A stretch of DNA of 64,000 nt, taken from contig CM070875.1 in NCBI GenBank assembly GCA_036365515.1, forward strand, positions 103,954,628-104,018,627. The letters run 5' to 3'. This DNA comes from Torymus aiolomorphi (taxonomy: Eukaryota > Arthropoda > Insecta > Hymenoptera > Torymidae). Under the pieces are notes generated by a model, which did no database searches, had not been told where the DNA came from, and saw only the letters and a list, made by a program, of their open reading frames with translations. The position numbers and the translations under genes were made by a program. How positions within the stretch are numbered: the first letter of the stretch is position 1; the number at the start of each line of letters is the position of its first letter. Below, one piece after another: positions 23,035 to 33,924 of this stretch.

Positions 23035-23243
23035 TATGAAACGCTAGTTATGCAGACACTTTCCGAAATTTAAATAGACTTATGCAGACAGAGACCGACT
23101 TATGCAGACGTCAGCATAAGTAGAGGGATTATTTCTTTAGTCACGCTAGACTTGTGCAGACACTTGTATAAACGGTACTACACTTATGCAGACAGGTCAC
23201 GTGGTCTTATACATTGGTGTCAGCATAAGTCGATGTTCATATG

Positions 23244-23292
<49 letters not shown>
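22976..23292. repeat. Two (TA)n tracts bracketing CTTATGCAGAC repeats
   Basis: (TA)n at about 22977-23030 and 23245-23292. Between them, six or seven variants of CTTATGCAGAC, some as its complement GTCAGCATAAG, including a palindromic pair CTTATGCAGACGTCAGCATAAG near 23098-23119. Confidence 0.85.
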
Positions 23293-23294
<2 letters not shown>

Positions 23295-23435
23295 GTCAAA
23301 TGTTATTTTACTTATGCTACGTGTAGACAGTGGCGGATCCAGGGGGGGGGGGGGGGCGATGGGTGCGATCGCCCCCCCTAAAGACCGCACGCAGACGGTC
23401 GGGAGGAAGCAAGTTGATTATGAAATAAACCAAAA

Positions 23436-23893
23436 TAGCCGGGGGATGTAAGGTCCACGCGTATTAGGGAATTACGTAGATGTGCAACAATAAGCAAGAC
23501 AATTAATTCAACCATTTTTAAACCCAAGTATGTGGGGGATATGAAGTCCACGCGTATAAGGGAGTCATGTAGACATAAAAAAATAAGCCTAACGATTATT
23601 TAAATAATTTTTAAACCAAAGTAGCCTGGGGTTATGAGGTCCACGCATATAAGGAAGTCATGTAGACATGAAAAAATAAGCCAAACGATTATTTAAATAA
23701 TTTTTAAACCCAAATAACCGGGAGATATGAGATCCATGCATATAGGGGAATCATGTAGACATGAAAAAATAAGCCAAACGATTATTTAAATAATTTTTAA
23801 ACCCAAGTAGCCGGGGGGTATGAGGTCCACGCATATAAGAGAGTCATGTAGACATGAAAAAATAAGCCAAACAATTATTTAAATAATTTTTAA
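23436..23893. repeat. Minisatellite inside the hAT-like element, forward array
   Basis: Five monomers of about 93 bp; consensus words GGGGGATATGAGGTCCACGC, ATATAAGGGAGTCATGTAGA and AAACGATTATTTAAATAATT. Confidence 0.9.
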
Positions 23894-24494
23894 CGGAGTT
23901 ACGTACATAATTCGCTTATATGCGTGGACCTCATATCCCCCGCCTACTTGGGTTGAAAAATTATTTAAATAATGATCTAGCTTATTGTTGCACGTCTACG
24001 TAATTCCCTAATATGCGTGGATCTCGCGTCTCCCGGCTACTTGGGTTTAAAAATTATTTAAATAATCGTTATGCTTATTTTTTCGCGTCTATTATATGAC
24101 TCCCTTATATGCGTGGACCTCATATCCCCCGCCTACTTAAGTTTAAAAATTATTTAAATAATCGTTTGCTTTTTGTTTCATGTCCTTGTGACTCCCTTAT
24201 ATGCGTGAACCTCATATTCCCAGCCTACTTGGGTTTAAAAATTGTTTAAATAATTATCTTACTTATTGTTGCAGGTCTACGTAATTCACCAATATGCGTG
24301 GAACTCGCGTCCCCCGGCTACTTGGGATTAAAAATTATTTAAATAATCGTTTTTCTGTTTTTTTCATGTTTACATGACTCCCTTATATGCGTGGATCTCA
24401 TATCCCCCGCTACTTGGGTTTAAAACTTATTTAAATAATCGTTTGGCTTATTTTTTCATGTCTACACCACTCCTTTATATGCATGGACCTCATA

Positions 24495-25541
24495 CATGGA
24501 AAAAAATTTCCTGGAGGGACTACTCCAACGCCGCTAGTAACTCTAGGAAAACTCGTCTAGAGAGTACACATCACTTTGGTGTAGCGACTGCTAGCCTTTG
24601 GCACACTGTGTATGCCAATTCTCACGTGATCGGGCAGAAGTCGCAGTCTGTTGTTTATGCCACCATAACCTAAAAATATCAACTTTTATTTGATTATTAA
24701 GCTCTCGTAGTGTACTCACTGTATGAAACTCGTGTGTATGTTTTTCACACGAGGGAAGCGAGTAGTAGTAAATAATTATCTACCACACCAACTCATAATG
24801 TGCTACCCTGTCGTAAATTTTAAATGTTAATAACAGTTAATAACGGCTAAAAATTATTTATAACTATTTAGAACTGTTTAAAACTGTTTATAAGTGTTAC
24901 AAAATGTATGATTTTGGACACATTTTTTCTAATTATAATACTTTGTAACAGTTTCAAACAGTTTTTAATAGTTTTAAACACTTTCAAACCGTTTCAAATA
25001 ATTTTAAATTTGATATATTTCAGGAAAATTAATAATTAATAAATTATTATTATTATTATTATTTATTAATAATTATTTAATAGCCTCATTATTATAATCA
25101 TGAGAATCAAGGAGCGCGGGAGCACTCCGAAGGCAAGTAACAGTCAAATAGAAGCCTAAGGAGTGTTTAATTATACTAATAATCAATTATTACTATGTTA
25201 ATAATAATAATTAATAAATGTTTAAAGTTATTAAATAATTTAATAACTCTTACAAACTGTTAAAAACTGTTGAAAAATGTTACAAACAGTTACAAACAGT
25301 TACAAACGATTAATAACGTCCAAAATCCTACACTTTGTAACATTTTTAAACGGTTTATAACTCTTTCTAACAGTTTTTAACATTTTTGAACAAAAATATT
25401 TCCGCTAGGGTATTTACGCATTTACCACTCCCGATCGATTGGCACATTCAGAGTGCCAAATTGGCAGACCCACTACAGAAATCTATGGCGCCACTGCTCC
25501 AGCATTTGTGGTTAGATGAGGCCCGGAAATTTTTTTCCGTG
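24495..25541. mobile_element. TA-flanked MITE (CAYGGAAAAAAATTTCC ends)
   Basis: Left CATGGAAAAAAATTTCCTGG and right CCGGAAATTTTTTTCCGTG, with TA at 24493-24494 and 25542-25543. Removing it restores a normal monomer (GGACCTCATA joined to TCCTCCGTCTACTTGGG). TA duplication suggests the Tc1/mariner group. No transposase. Confidence 0.85.
24806..25410. mobile_element. CCCT-ended AT-rich repeat, copy 2, inside the MITE
   Basis: 605 bp, same family as 21800-22385, flanked by TA at 24804-24805 and 25411-25412. Confidence 0.8.
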
Positions 25542-25766
25542 TATCCTCCGTCTACTTGGGTTTAAAAATTGTTTATATGATCACCTTGCTTATTGTTGCA
25601 CGTCTACGTAATTCCCTTTACATGCGTGGACCTCATATCCCCCGCCTACTTGGGTTTAAAAATTGTTGGTTTTTTCAACATCACTTCCTTAAAAAAGGTC
25701 ATCGGATATACTCCTTCGCATTCGCCTCCCCTATGCCCCAGGACTGGATCCGCCCCTGCGTGTAGA

Positions 25767-26412
25767 AGTATTTTAAATTTAAAAGTTGTATAAGATTTGT
25801 ATGATAAAAATTATTCAAGGATATGTAAGCAAAATGAAAGGTGATGCGTTATGGAAGAAATGTAAAGAGAAAGTTGATATTTTCAATTGTAGCTTGGAAT
25901 AGAAAATGTTAATACAATTTTAGTTGAATAAGAATGAAATAATTTAGTAAAATAATATATAATTGTGAACAGAAGACAGAGCAATAAATTAATGTAAGAT
26001 TTAAAGGAACGTATAATAAAACATGAAGAGAGTTTGAAGTATAAACAATGGGTTCATATAAAACTAATCATTTGTATTGATTATTTATTATTATTTACTT
26101 AGAAATTGGAGAAATTTTATTAAAAAAAATAGTTAATTTAGTAAATAGAAAGCATATATAGAATATTTGAAAGATATTGTAAAGATTAACCCAATCATTT
26201 TAAAAATCAGTAAATACGGGTAATCTATTAATTTTGTAAGTTTTTAAATGCTTTGAAGTGGCTCAGGATAATTTTGGCAGAATAGTGGAGTGAAATTTAG
26301 TAAATTAGTATTTAAAAGATGTAATTTAACCATTATAGAAGACTCGGATTACTTCACTTAATTGCTTACGGTGAAAAAAGTGTTGTATATCAAGTTATTG
26401 GTGATACAGTTA
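25767..26412. other. AT-rich spacer, no gene seen
   Basis: No ORF of note and no repeat ends found. Confidence 0.5.
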
Positions 26413-28420
26413 ATTACCCTACTGAAAATACTGGATTCCAAATGATAAAAATGTATTAAAATTGAATCACATTGAATACATTTAATACCGTGAATCCATT
26501 TGAAGAGACGTACGGAATTGAAATTTAATCAGATTTAATCACTTTCTATTCTAATCCATTTTAATCTACAAATTAAGTATTTATTTTTAATCATTTTAAT
26601 ATCTTTCAATCCCCGAAAATAATGAATCAGTTTCATTACCGACAGTAAGTATTAAATTTAATACAGCTTAATCATATTTAATACCACATATTTCAATGTC
26701 TCTTAATTCGCCATTCTTGCATTCAAATTAAATCATATTTTATCCACGTTGAATATACTGCTTATTTCAATCGCTTTTCAAACCTAAGATTAGTAATGAA
26801 TTAATACTGCTTTAATCTTATTAAATGCCAAACTATTCAAACCTTTTTAATTTGCTATTTAGGTATTAACATTTAATCCTTTTTTATCCAAATTTTAAAC
26901 TTTTAGAACTAATCGTTTTTAATCCATAAAGCAGGCATTAAAATTAAAACTATTTTTATCTACTTTAATGACAAACAATGCAATCCCCTTTAATTCGCTA
27001 TTGAAGGATTCACATTTAATTCTTTTTTATCCAAAATTATAGCTCTAATTATTAATCGCTTTTAATACATAAAGCAAGTATTTCAATCAAAACTTTTTTT
27101 ATCTATTTCAATGAAAAACAATTTAATACCCTTTAATTCGTAATTTAGGTATTAACATTTAATCCTTTTTTATCCAAATTTTAAACTTTTAGAACTAATC
27201 GCTTTTAATCCATAAAGCAGGCATTAAAATTAAAACTATTTTTATCTACTTTAATGACAAACAATGTAATCCCCTTTAATTCGCTATTGAAGGATTCACA
27301 TTTAATTCTTTTTTATCCAAAATTATAGCTCTTATTATTAATTAATCGCTTTTAATATATAAAGCAGGTATTTCAATAAAAACTTGTTTTATCTGTTTCA
27401 ATGAAACCTTTAATTCGCTATTTAGGTATTAACATTAAAATCTTTTTTAACAAAATTTTAAACATATAATACTAATCGCTATTAATGCATAAAACCTGAA
27501 TTTAAATCAAAACTACTTTCGTGTATATGTAAATGATAAATAATTTAATTCCCTTTAATATGCTTTTTTGGTATTAAACTTTATTAATTCAGTTTAGCCA
27601 GTGAAAAAGGATAAAATCCTTATTAAAGGAAATTGTGTTGGATCGCATTCAATCAGCTTTAAAGAAATGATAAAATTTGAATTGGAATTGATTAAGTTTC
27701 GGAAAACACAAAAAAAAAAAGATAAATTTGGAATTAAAAATAATTTAGTTATATTGCATTCAATCATTTGAATCCCCTGTCTTGCGCGCGCCGCTGGCAA
27801 GAGACTAGTTCGCGCGTTGCCGCTAGGCGGCGCGACCCCACCCCGCGCGGCTCCCAAGTCCCACAGTCAACCACGCCGGGCGCGGATATAGAAGGCACGC
27901 GCAGCCGATTCTCCCTCAGCCTTCGTTCGCTCGGACATCTCCCTCTTATAGATGGTCTCGGCATATTGCCGAGTTCATTGAGCTGAGTAAAGACTCACTT
28001 TTTACTTGTTAAATAATTGTTTTTATTTAACACCCACGAAAAGCAAAGTCCTTACCTTTAGCTACACTAATTTTATCCACTTTTAATAATATGGGATAAA
28101 ATTAAAATTGAGTCATATGATCAGTTAGACCGGAAAAAAATAAAATAAAATTGGAATTAAAAATGATTCTGTTGTATCAAATTTAATCATTTTCCAATAA
28201 TATGGAATACAATTTGGATTAAAAAAGATTTATTTGTATCAAATTTAAACATTTTCCAATATCATTGAATACAATTTGGATTAAAAATGATTCGTTTAAT
28301 CACTTTTAATTCATTTACCATTCAATCCTTTTTTATTTCATTGAATACACCAAATCGGTATGAAGAATCGGTATTGAAAACAGTATTCAGAAGTATTCCT
28401 TTTTAGGCACGACCGCTTCT
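26413..28420. repeat. Degenerate AT-rich repeat field with about 290-bp higher-order unit
   Basis: Words such as TTTTTAATCCATAAAGCAGG, TTTAATTCGCTATTGAAGGA and GGTATTAACATTTAATCC recur. Clear tandem units begin near 26865, 27155 and 27420 (period about 290 and 270 bp), each made of two related halves. The left (CCCTACTGAAAATACTGGAT) and right (ATCGGTATTGAAAACAGTAT) edges share reversed words, so the field may be one large non-autonomous element. No ORF. Confidence 0.55.
27775..28036 (+). mobile_element. GC-rich insert, possible solo LTR
   Basis: An abrupt GC-rich block within the AT field: TGTCTTGCGCGCGCCGCTGG at the left and TTGTTTTTATTTAACA at the right (TG...CA ends), with a TATA-like GATATAGAAGG near 27885. 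Shaped like a short LTR with promoter and T-rich tail. The target duplication is not clean (CCCC and CCCA), so this is tentative. Confidence 0.4.
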
Positions 28421-28869
28421 CGGGAGAGCCTTATATTTTCACTAGAGCGAAAATTGTAACACCTCAAAAATCAATAATCTATTGTATAAAAACTGTTTTC
28501 CACCTAAAATGAGTCCATTTTAAGTGCTCCCCATGATGTATGTATGTCTGTACGTATGTACGGAATCTTGTGTTTACATTATCATATCGAAAAATGCATC
28601 TAATTCGATCACAAATGGACGTACATCTTCGTCTAGACATACATAAGTGACAGTCCTACTTTGGGAACGATCCGTTCAAAAATATAAAAATGAGAGCACA
28701 TAGAAACATTTCAAAAAATCAATTTTTAAGCATAATGTCTAGAAAAATTAGTTTTAAGCTAATATCTATAGGCCTATCTATTAAAACTAATTAAAATACA
28801 CTTTTTTCCTATTGAACATTTTTTGCTACGAGTAATACTTGCCAAGATAACGGCGAAAAACAGCAAAAA

Positions 28870-29480
28870 AGGTCAAAAGTAGACGATTTTCGGCTATAAC
28901 TTGACAGGATTTGATTTTACACAAAAATGTTAAATGTAAAAATTGTAGATAATATTAAAACAAAACTTTTTTCTATTTAATATTTCTATGTAAAATCAAT
29001 TCCTGAGGAGTTAAATCCAAAAAAACGATTTTTAACGTCTAAAAGTACATAAAATTGACGATTTTTGGCTATAACTTGACAGAATCTAACTTTACATAAA
29101 TATGTCAAATGTAAAAGTTGTATATTATAAAAAAAGAAAACTTTTTCTTATTTAACATTTTCATGTACAACCAATTCCTGACGAGTTAGACCTACAAAAA
29201 CAATTTTTAATGCCTAAATACATCTGAAATAGTCGATTTTCGCTTGTTGTTTAAAGATTTGACTTTACACAATAATATTAAATACACAATTTATAAATAA
29301 CATTTAATAAAAACAAAACTTTTTCCGATTTAATTTTTTCATGTACAATCAATTCCTAATGACCTAAATCTATGAACATGATTTTTAACGCCTCGATACA
29401 CTTAATATAGTCAATTTTCATTATTATTTAACATAATTCGATTTGACATATATATTAAATTCAATTTCTATAAATAAGAT
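28870..29480. repeat. Tandem repeat, unit about 167 bp
   Basis: About four diverged units with GATTTTCGGCTATAACTTGA, CAAAACTTTTTTCTATTTAA, CATGTACAATCAATTCCTGA and CGATTTTTAACG. No gene. Confidence 0.75.
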
Positions 29481-29981
29481 CGGAAAAATCAATCAAACGG
29501 TCTAAAGATCATATAAATATAAAAATATAATAAAATATAAAATATAAATTGATGTTATACTAAAAGAAGCCAAATTCCGTAATATTATATAAGTACATAT
29601 TAAAGTAATATTTTTTTTACGCCAACTAGACTCGTTGATTTTTAGCCACAGCTTTACAAAATATTATTTTATACAAAATTATTAAATGCAAAAAAGACAA
29701 AGTGGGTGGTGAAAATTTTTTTCTCCTATAACTATAATATACTATTTACAAATAATCCTGAAATCATTAATTATTAAGCAAAGGTATACAATTTTATAAC
29801 CGTGGTACGAACATAGCAAACATAATTAGTACATAGCTTCAATCGCCTTTTGCGAATGAACAATTAATCATTATTTGACCCGAAAGCAAAGGACAACTTT
29901 ACACCCAAAAACCAAAATAGCTCATCACGTCAAACTCCTAATATACGAGATCTCATAAGAGATGATGATTTAAGCTAACAA

Positions 29982-30234
29982 CAATGTCATATCATCGACT
30001 GAGAGATGAAAGACGACAATTCGGCTGAGCGCTAAAAAAAAAATCGGTCTAGTGCTAAGAAACCAGACAACTTGGTCAAGGGCAAAAAAACCAGATAACT
30101 CGCTCAAGAGTTAAGAAACCAAACAACTTGGTCAAGCGCAAAGAAACCAGACAATTCGACTGAGCACTAAGAAACCGGACGACCACTTTGATGAATTGTC
30201 GTCTTTCACCTCTCAGTCGACGATATGAAATTGC
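29982..30234. mobile_element. Small foldback element with internal minisatellite
   Basis: Inverted arms of about 42 bp: 29982-30023 (TCATCGACTGAGAGATGAAA, then GACGACAATTC) and 30193-30234, with few mismatches. Between them, five or six copies of a roughly 30-bp unit (AAGAAACCAGACAACTTGGTC). Confidence 0.75.
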
Positions 30235-31592
30235 ATATAGTTCTCATATGAATTATTCATACAATTTTAAAACATATAATATCTGTGAGATCTCATCTGC
30301 TAATTTAATTATGGAAATAAATGGCTTTTAATGTTAAAATATAAATAAATATTATGATTTAGAAACCATTTTTTTAAACCTGATATTTATTCCTCTTACA
30401 TAATTAATAAATTCTTTACTAATTAATTAAAATTGCAGATAAACACATATATTATAGATTTTAGCTTAATCTACTATCTTATATAAGTTATACCACATTA
30501 TATATTATTTTCAGATAGCCACTTACATTTGTTTAAAATAATTAAAGCATTATACTTATTATGCCTACAATGGTAAAAAATTGATTATATTCAGAGTATT
30601 CTCAAAAAAGACTTCACGAAGATTAATAAAACGTTTTTTAAAATCTTGCATGTCTTAAACCGAAATCTTCATCTCAGGAATTATATAATTTATAAAAAGA
30701 TGATTTGATAATAACAAACAACTTGCTTTTTTCTTTATATATTTCTATTATCCTTCAATCTTGAATAGTTTCTGAAACAATAATTTATTATAATATTTTT
30801 GTTATTATTATTAATTAATATTACAATAGTTAATTAATAAGAAAATTGCATATCACTTAGCCTATAGTAACTAATTTGAGAAATGAAACTTTGACGAGAT
30901 TCCCTACTAGCTCAACTAAGGAAATCAGATGGTCATGAAAACTGTAAGTTTCAGTGTTGATCCTGGATGATCAATCAAAATAATCAAATACTACTTCCAA
31001 TAATTACTGACGTTTTACAATAGAACTGTGTTGTTTTCCCAAAATCACAGGTTTTTTTCCTTGATAGTTTTGTCCTTCCTGAGCTATTATTGTTCTTGAT
31101 GCTGTAGTTACAATCATTATTAATAAATTATCGAACATGGCTGTGTGCATATCATCTTGTATATTATTGTAATGCTAAACTCAAAATTACTCAATAAATA
31201 AAATATAAAATCAAATAAATTGTACAAACTATTTTAATTATTAACGAAAATAGTATTAAAAATTTAATAATTATCACAAAGTTTTGTTATTGCAAGTTTG
31301 AAATAAATTTTACGTTAAATAAAAAATGTACATATTTTATCTAAAATATTGAAAAGTTAAATTAATGAAATTTATTTTTTTTTTACAAAGTTTTAGTATT
31401 GTCTCAATTATTACTATGAAACTTTAAAATTAAAACATTATTAAAATAGATGTGAAAAATTATCAATTATTAAGGTACAAAATAATTGAAGAAACTAATT
31501 TTACAATGCTATGCATGTTGATCCTTTTCCCAAAATATCTAACATCAAATTAAGCACTTACTAAACTGATATTTTTTATACATATGAACATT
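30235..31592. other. AT-rich spacer, no gene seen
   Basis: No recognisable ORF or element ends up to the target duplication GTAC (31593-31596). Confidence 0.5.
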
Positions 31593-31596
31593 GTAC

Positions 31597-32660
31597 TGTA
31601 ACGGGATGGCTAGTGGGGGAAAATCCCAACAAGCCACAGGCCAGCGATGCCCTAGAACACGGTGCCGCGGGTGTCAGACTAAAATGACTTGCCCGGGGAT
31701 CTGCTCCTGGAATCCCGAAAACAACGCGAAGCTCTCACGCGAACTTCGCTTTCCAACTATTTGGATCGCTGAGTGAAAAGCGCGCGCTTGAAGAGTAAAG
31801 CGCGCGGCCGCTATGCTCAGATACGAAAACGACCGGCGGAGTCGTTTTCCCGCGGAGGCGGCGGTATCCGGGAGAAGGACAGGTTGTAATGAACAACGCG
31901 ACGAGTAACTAGATATCACAATATATTAAAACCAAATAAACATTTACATACACAACGCACGTGCTTATTAGACAAATTGTTAGTTCGCGCGCGACCGTTA
32001 ATATTCAAATGCGCCAACGTTACAGAGCGCGGCGAAGCTGCTAATATCGCGCGCGGTGTTAAAGTACGGCGGGCTGACATACACCCGCACGTACACGGTA
32101 CAGAAAGCTTGCACGGGGCGATTTCCGTGCGAGCCTTTACATTAATTACGCGAGAGATGAGAGTATAAGACTTACTTTAAGGAGCAGTCGGTGCACACGA
32201 CTCTCTCTCGCTCACGCTCGCTAGCACAGTATTTGTGCGCTGTGTCTCTCTCTCTCTCTCCTACTCGCTGTACGGGGTCGGCAGGCGGCTGGCTGCCGGC
32301 TCCTCTCTCGCTGTCTCGTGTTCGCTCTCTCTCTCTTTCTCTGTTCCTCTTATACGCGTATGCACTCCGCTCGACACCAGCACTATACACGCGGCGTTTA
32401 CAAAAAACGATAGGAGGGCGCGGACGAAGTCACTCACGAAGACACGGAGGAGATCCTACTTGCGCGACGGCAGACACGAAGATCGCTCCCTTTTCTCGCC
32501 GGAACAGGTTAGCAGCTTCGCGACGGATGACGGGCATTTTACGCGTCGCGAGACTGATTCGCTACGCGCGGCGCGCCTCGATTCGGCTGCGCAGGAGTTG
32601 CGCGCGCGCGCTCACTACCTTCGCGCGGTAGATTAGAATCGCGGCTAGACACGCGTTACA
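31597..32660 (-). repeat. Gypsy 3' LTR
   Basis: 1064 bp, TG...CA ends. ORFs inside it on the plus strand (32191-32636) come from GC-rich, CT-repeat sequence and are not genes. In the sense direction it is preceded by a purine tract GGCGGGGGGG (32670-32661), the likely polypurine primer. Confidence 0.93.
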
Positions 32661-32865
32661 CCCCCCCGCCAGACGCTGCTTAGGGGACCGTGAGCAGCTC
32701 TGCTAATCATGGCCGTCGTCGTACCTACTTATTAGTACCATATTTGGTAGTAATGATTAGGAGAAGGAGGTTCGAAAAGGAATATTGAAGAATCGGAGTC
32801 ACCGGTTTTTCTTTTTAATTTTTATAAAAAAAAATATAAAAAAAACTTCAGGGCCTCGCCCCTCT

Positions 32866-33822
32866 TCAACTGGCCCGGGAATACGATCGGCGCCCCTTGT
32901 AACGAGCTTGGTTGGGGCAATGTTTAGACTTTTTCACCCCAAGCTCGCCACACATGAAGCACCGGGGGATCGCGTTACTGTCGAGCGCATCCCGGGCCGC
33001 TCGCTCTTCTTCGAGCGCCCTCCTAAGGCGCTCTTCTTCTTCTTGCAGACGGCGCTGGGCCTCTTCCTTGACCCGGCGCGCCGTCTCCTCCGCCTTTTCC
33101 CTGGTTCGCCTGGCCTCTTCCATGCGCTCCTGCGCACGAGCCAGGCGAGCCTCCTCCGCCTTTTGGAAGGCTGTGCGGCACAGCCTGGCGGACCTGGCCT
33201 CTGCGGCGGCCGCGAGCTCTTCGCGTCGGCCTTGGGCCATTCCGACCCATTTGCCGGCTTGCCGCTCGTCGGCCTTACCGTGGCACTGGAGAAAGACCTC
33301 CAGTGCGGCCAGGGCAGCGTCCTCCGCAGCGCGCGAGGACTTGCTGAGGCGCCGCGCTTCCTCGAGGGCCTTCTCCACTGGGACCCAGGCCGCACCGACT
33401 TCGTCACTCGGTGCCCACTTGGGGGCCTGGGTCGGAGAACTCTCTTTACTTTCCTCGTCGGCCCGAGCCGCGCCGGCGTTTCCTTCCGGCGCCATCTCTG
33501 AGGCTCGGACCGACGCCTCTTGCGAAAGCCATTCTTCCCGGCTTTCCTGCTGCTCCTTCGGGGGACGAGGTCGCCGAAGCAGACTGGGACCGGCCTCTGC
33601 CCAGGCCGGCTCCGAAGGTCCCTTTCTTGGCTTCGGCGCCTCTATCTCCTCGATCATGACGGTGGAGGGCTCTTCCACTGGCTGGGGTGCCAGTGTCACA
33701 GCGTCGATGCCCTCCACGACCTGCTCCAAAAAATCGATGACGGCGGGGTCAGGATTGCACTGGATTAATCCAGCGATCACCTTCTTCGCCGTCTCCGCTA
33801 TTTCGGGAGCCCGGCCTTGCAT
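32866..33822 (-). CDS. Gypsy third ORF (env position), 318 codons, intact, unknown function
   Basis: An open frame between integrase and 3' LTR, in the same sense as gag/pol. It has no signal peptide, fusion peptide or membrane anchor, so it is not a normal env. The N-terminal third is acidic/Pro-rich (VTLAPQPVEEPSTVMIEEIE), the middle and C-terminal part is a long charged coiled coil (EEARRTREKAEETARRVKEE), and the end has a Cys/His cluster CFMCGELGVKKSKHC followed by a basic tail. The ATG (33822) lies 4 bases after a strong acceptor, TTTACCTGTTTCAG/GAC (AG at 33827-33826), so it is probably made from a spliced subgenomic RNA. It has no stop although gag and pol do. GC-rich compared with flanks. 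Confidence 0.7.
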   Translation of the reverse strand: MQGRAPEIAETAKKVIAGLIQCNPDPAVIDFLEQVVEGIDAVTLAPQPVEEPSTVMIEEIEAPKPRKGPSEPAWAEAGPSLLRRPRPPKEQQESREEWLSQEASVRASEMAPEGNAGAARADEESKESSPTQAPKWAPSDEVGAAWVPVEKALEEARRLSKSSRAAEDAALAALEVFLQCHGKADERQAGKWVGMAQGRREELAAAAEARSARLCRTAFQKAEEARLARAQERMEEARRTREKAEETARRVKEEAQRRLQEEEERLRRALEEERAARDALDSNAIPRCFMCGELGVKKSKHCPNQARYKGRRSYSRAS

Positions 33823-33924
33823 GTCCTGAAACAGGTAAATCGATCCCGGGGAGGAGTGAGATTGAGGACTGGAAAATTAAGACGAACACAGGTTAGTACG
33901 TACGACACAAGTTGGACGGCACAA

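Larger units (their letters stand above)
23900..25670. repeat. Same minisatellite, inverted array (interrupted)
   Basis: Six to seven monomers in the opposite orientation (23900-24494), interrupted by the MITE, then one or two more (25544-25670). Together with the forward array they form a head-to-head structure centred near 23900. Confidence 0.88.
23328..25758. mobile_element. Non-autonomous hAT-like element with 8-bp target duplication
   Basis: Left end CAGTGGCGGATCCAGGGGGG, right end CAGGACTGGATCCGCCCCTG, i.e. inverted ends with CAG/CTG termini. Perfect 8-bp duplication CGTGTAGA at 23320-23327 and 25759-25766. Eight-base duplications and CA(G)-type termini are hAT features. No transposase. 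The interior is a minisatellite in two orientations plus a nested TA-flanked insertion (24495-25541). Confidence 0.85.

Noticed and set aside
23436..24490. CRISPR or tRNA cluster suggested by regular 93-bp spacing
   Set aside because: Whole monomers are conserved, not repeats with unique spacers, and no cloverleaf is seen.
25556..25793. Short ORFs with RGPHIPRLLG-type peptides, also at 24374-24673
   Set aside because: Translations of the hAT-borne minisatellite monomer.
32191..32636. 133-146-codon ORFs, repeated at 41187-41632
   Set aside because: They lie wholly within the Gypsy LTRs, antisense to the element, in GC/CT-rich sequence; duplicated only because LTRs are.
32785..33829. Plus-strand ORFs of 238-305 codons
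   Set aside because: Antisense shadows of the GC-rich third ORF of Gypsy; that strand has the splice acceptor and element context, this one does not.
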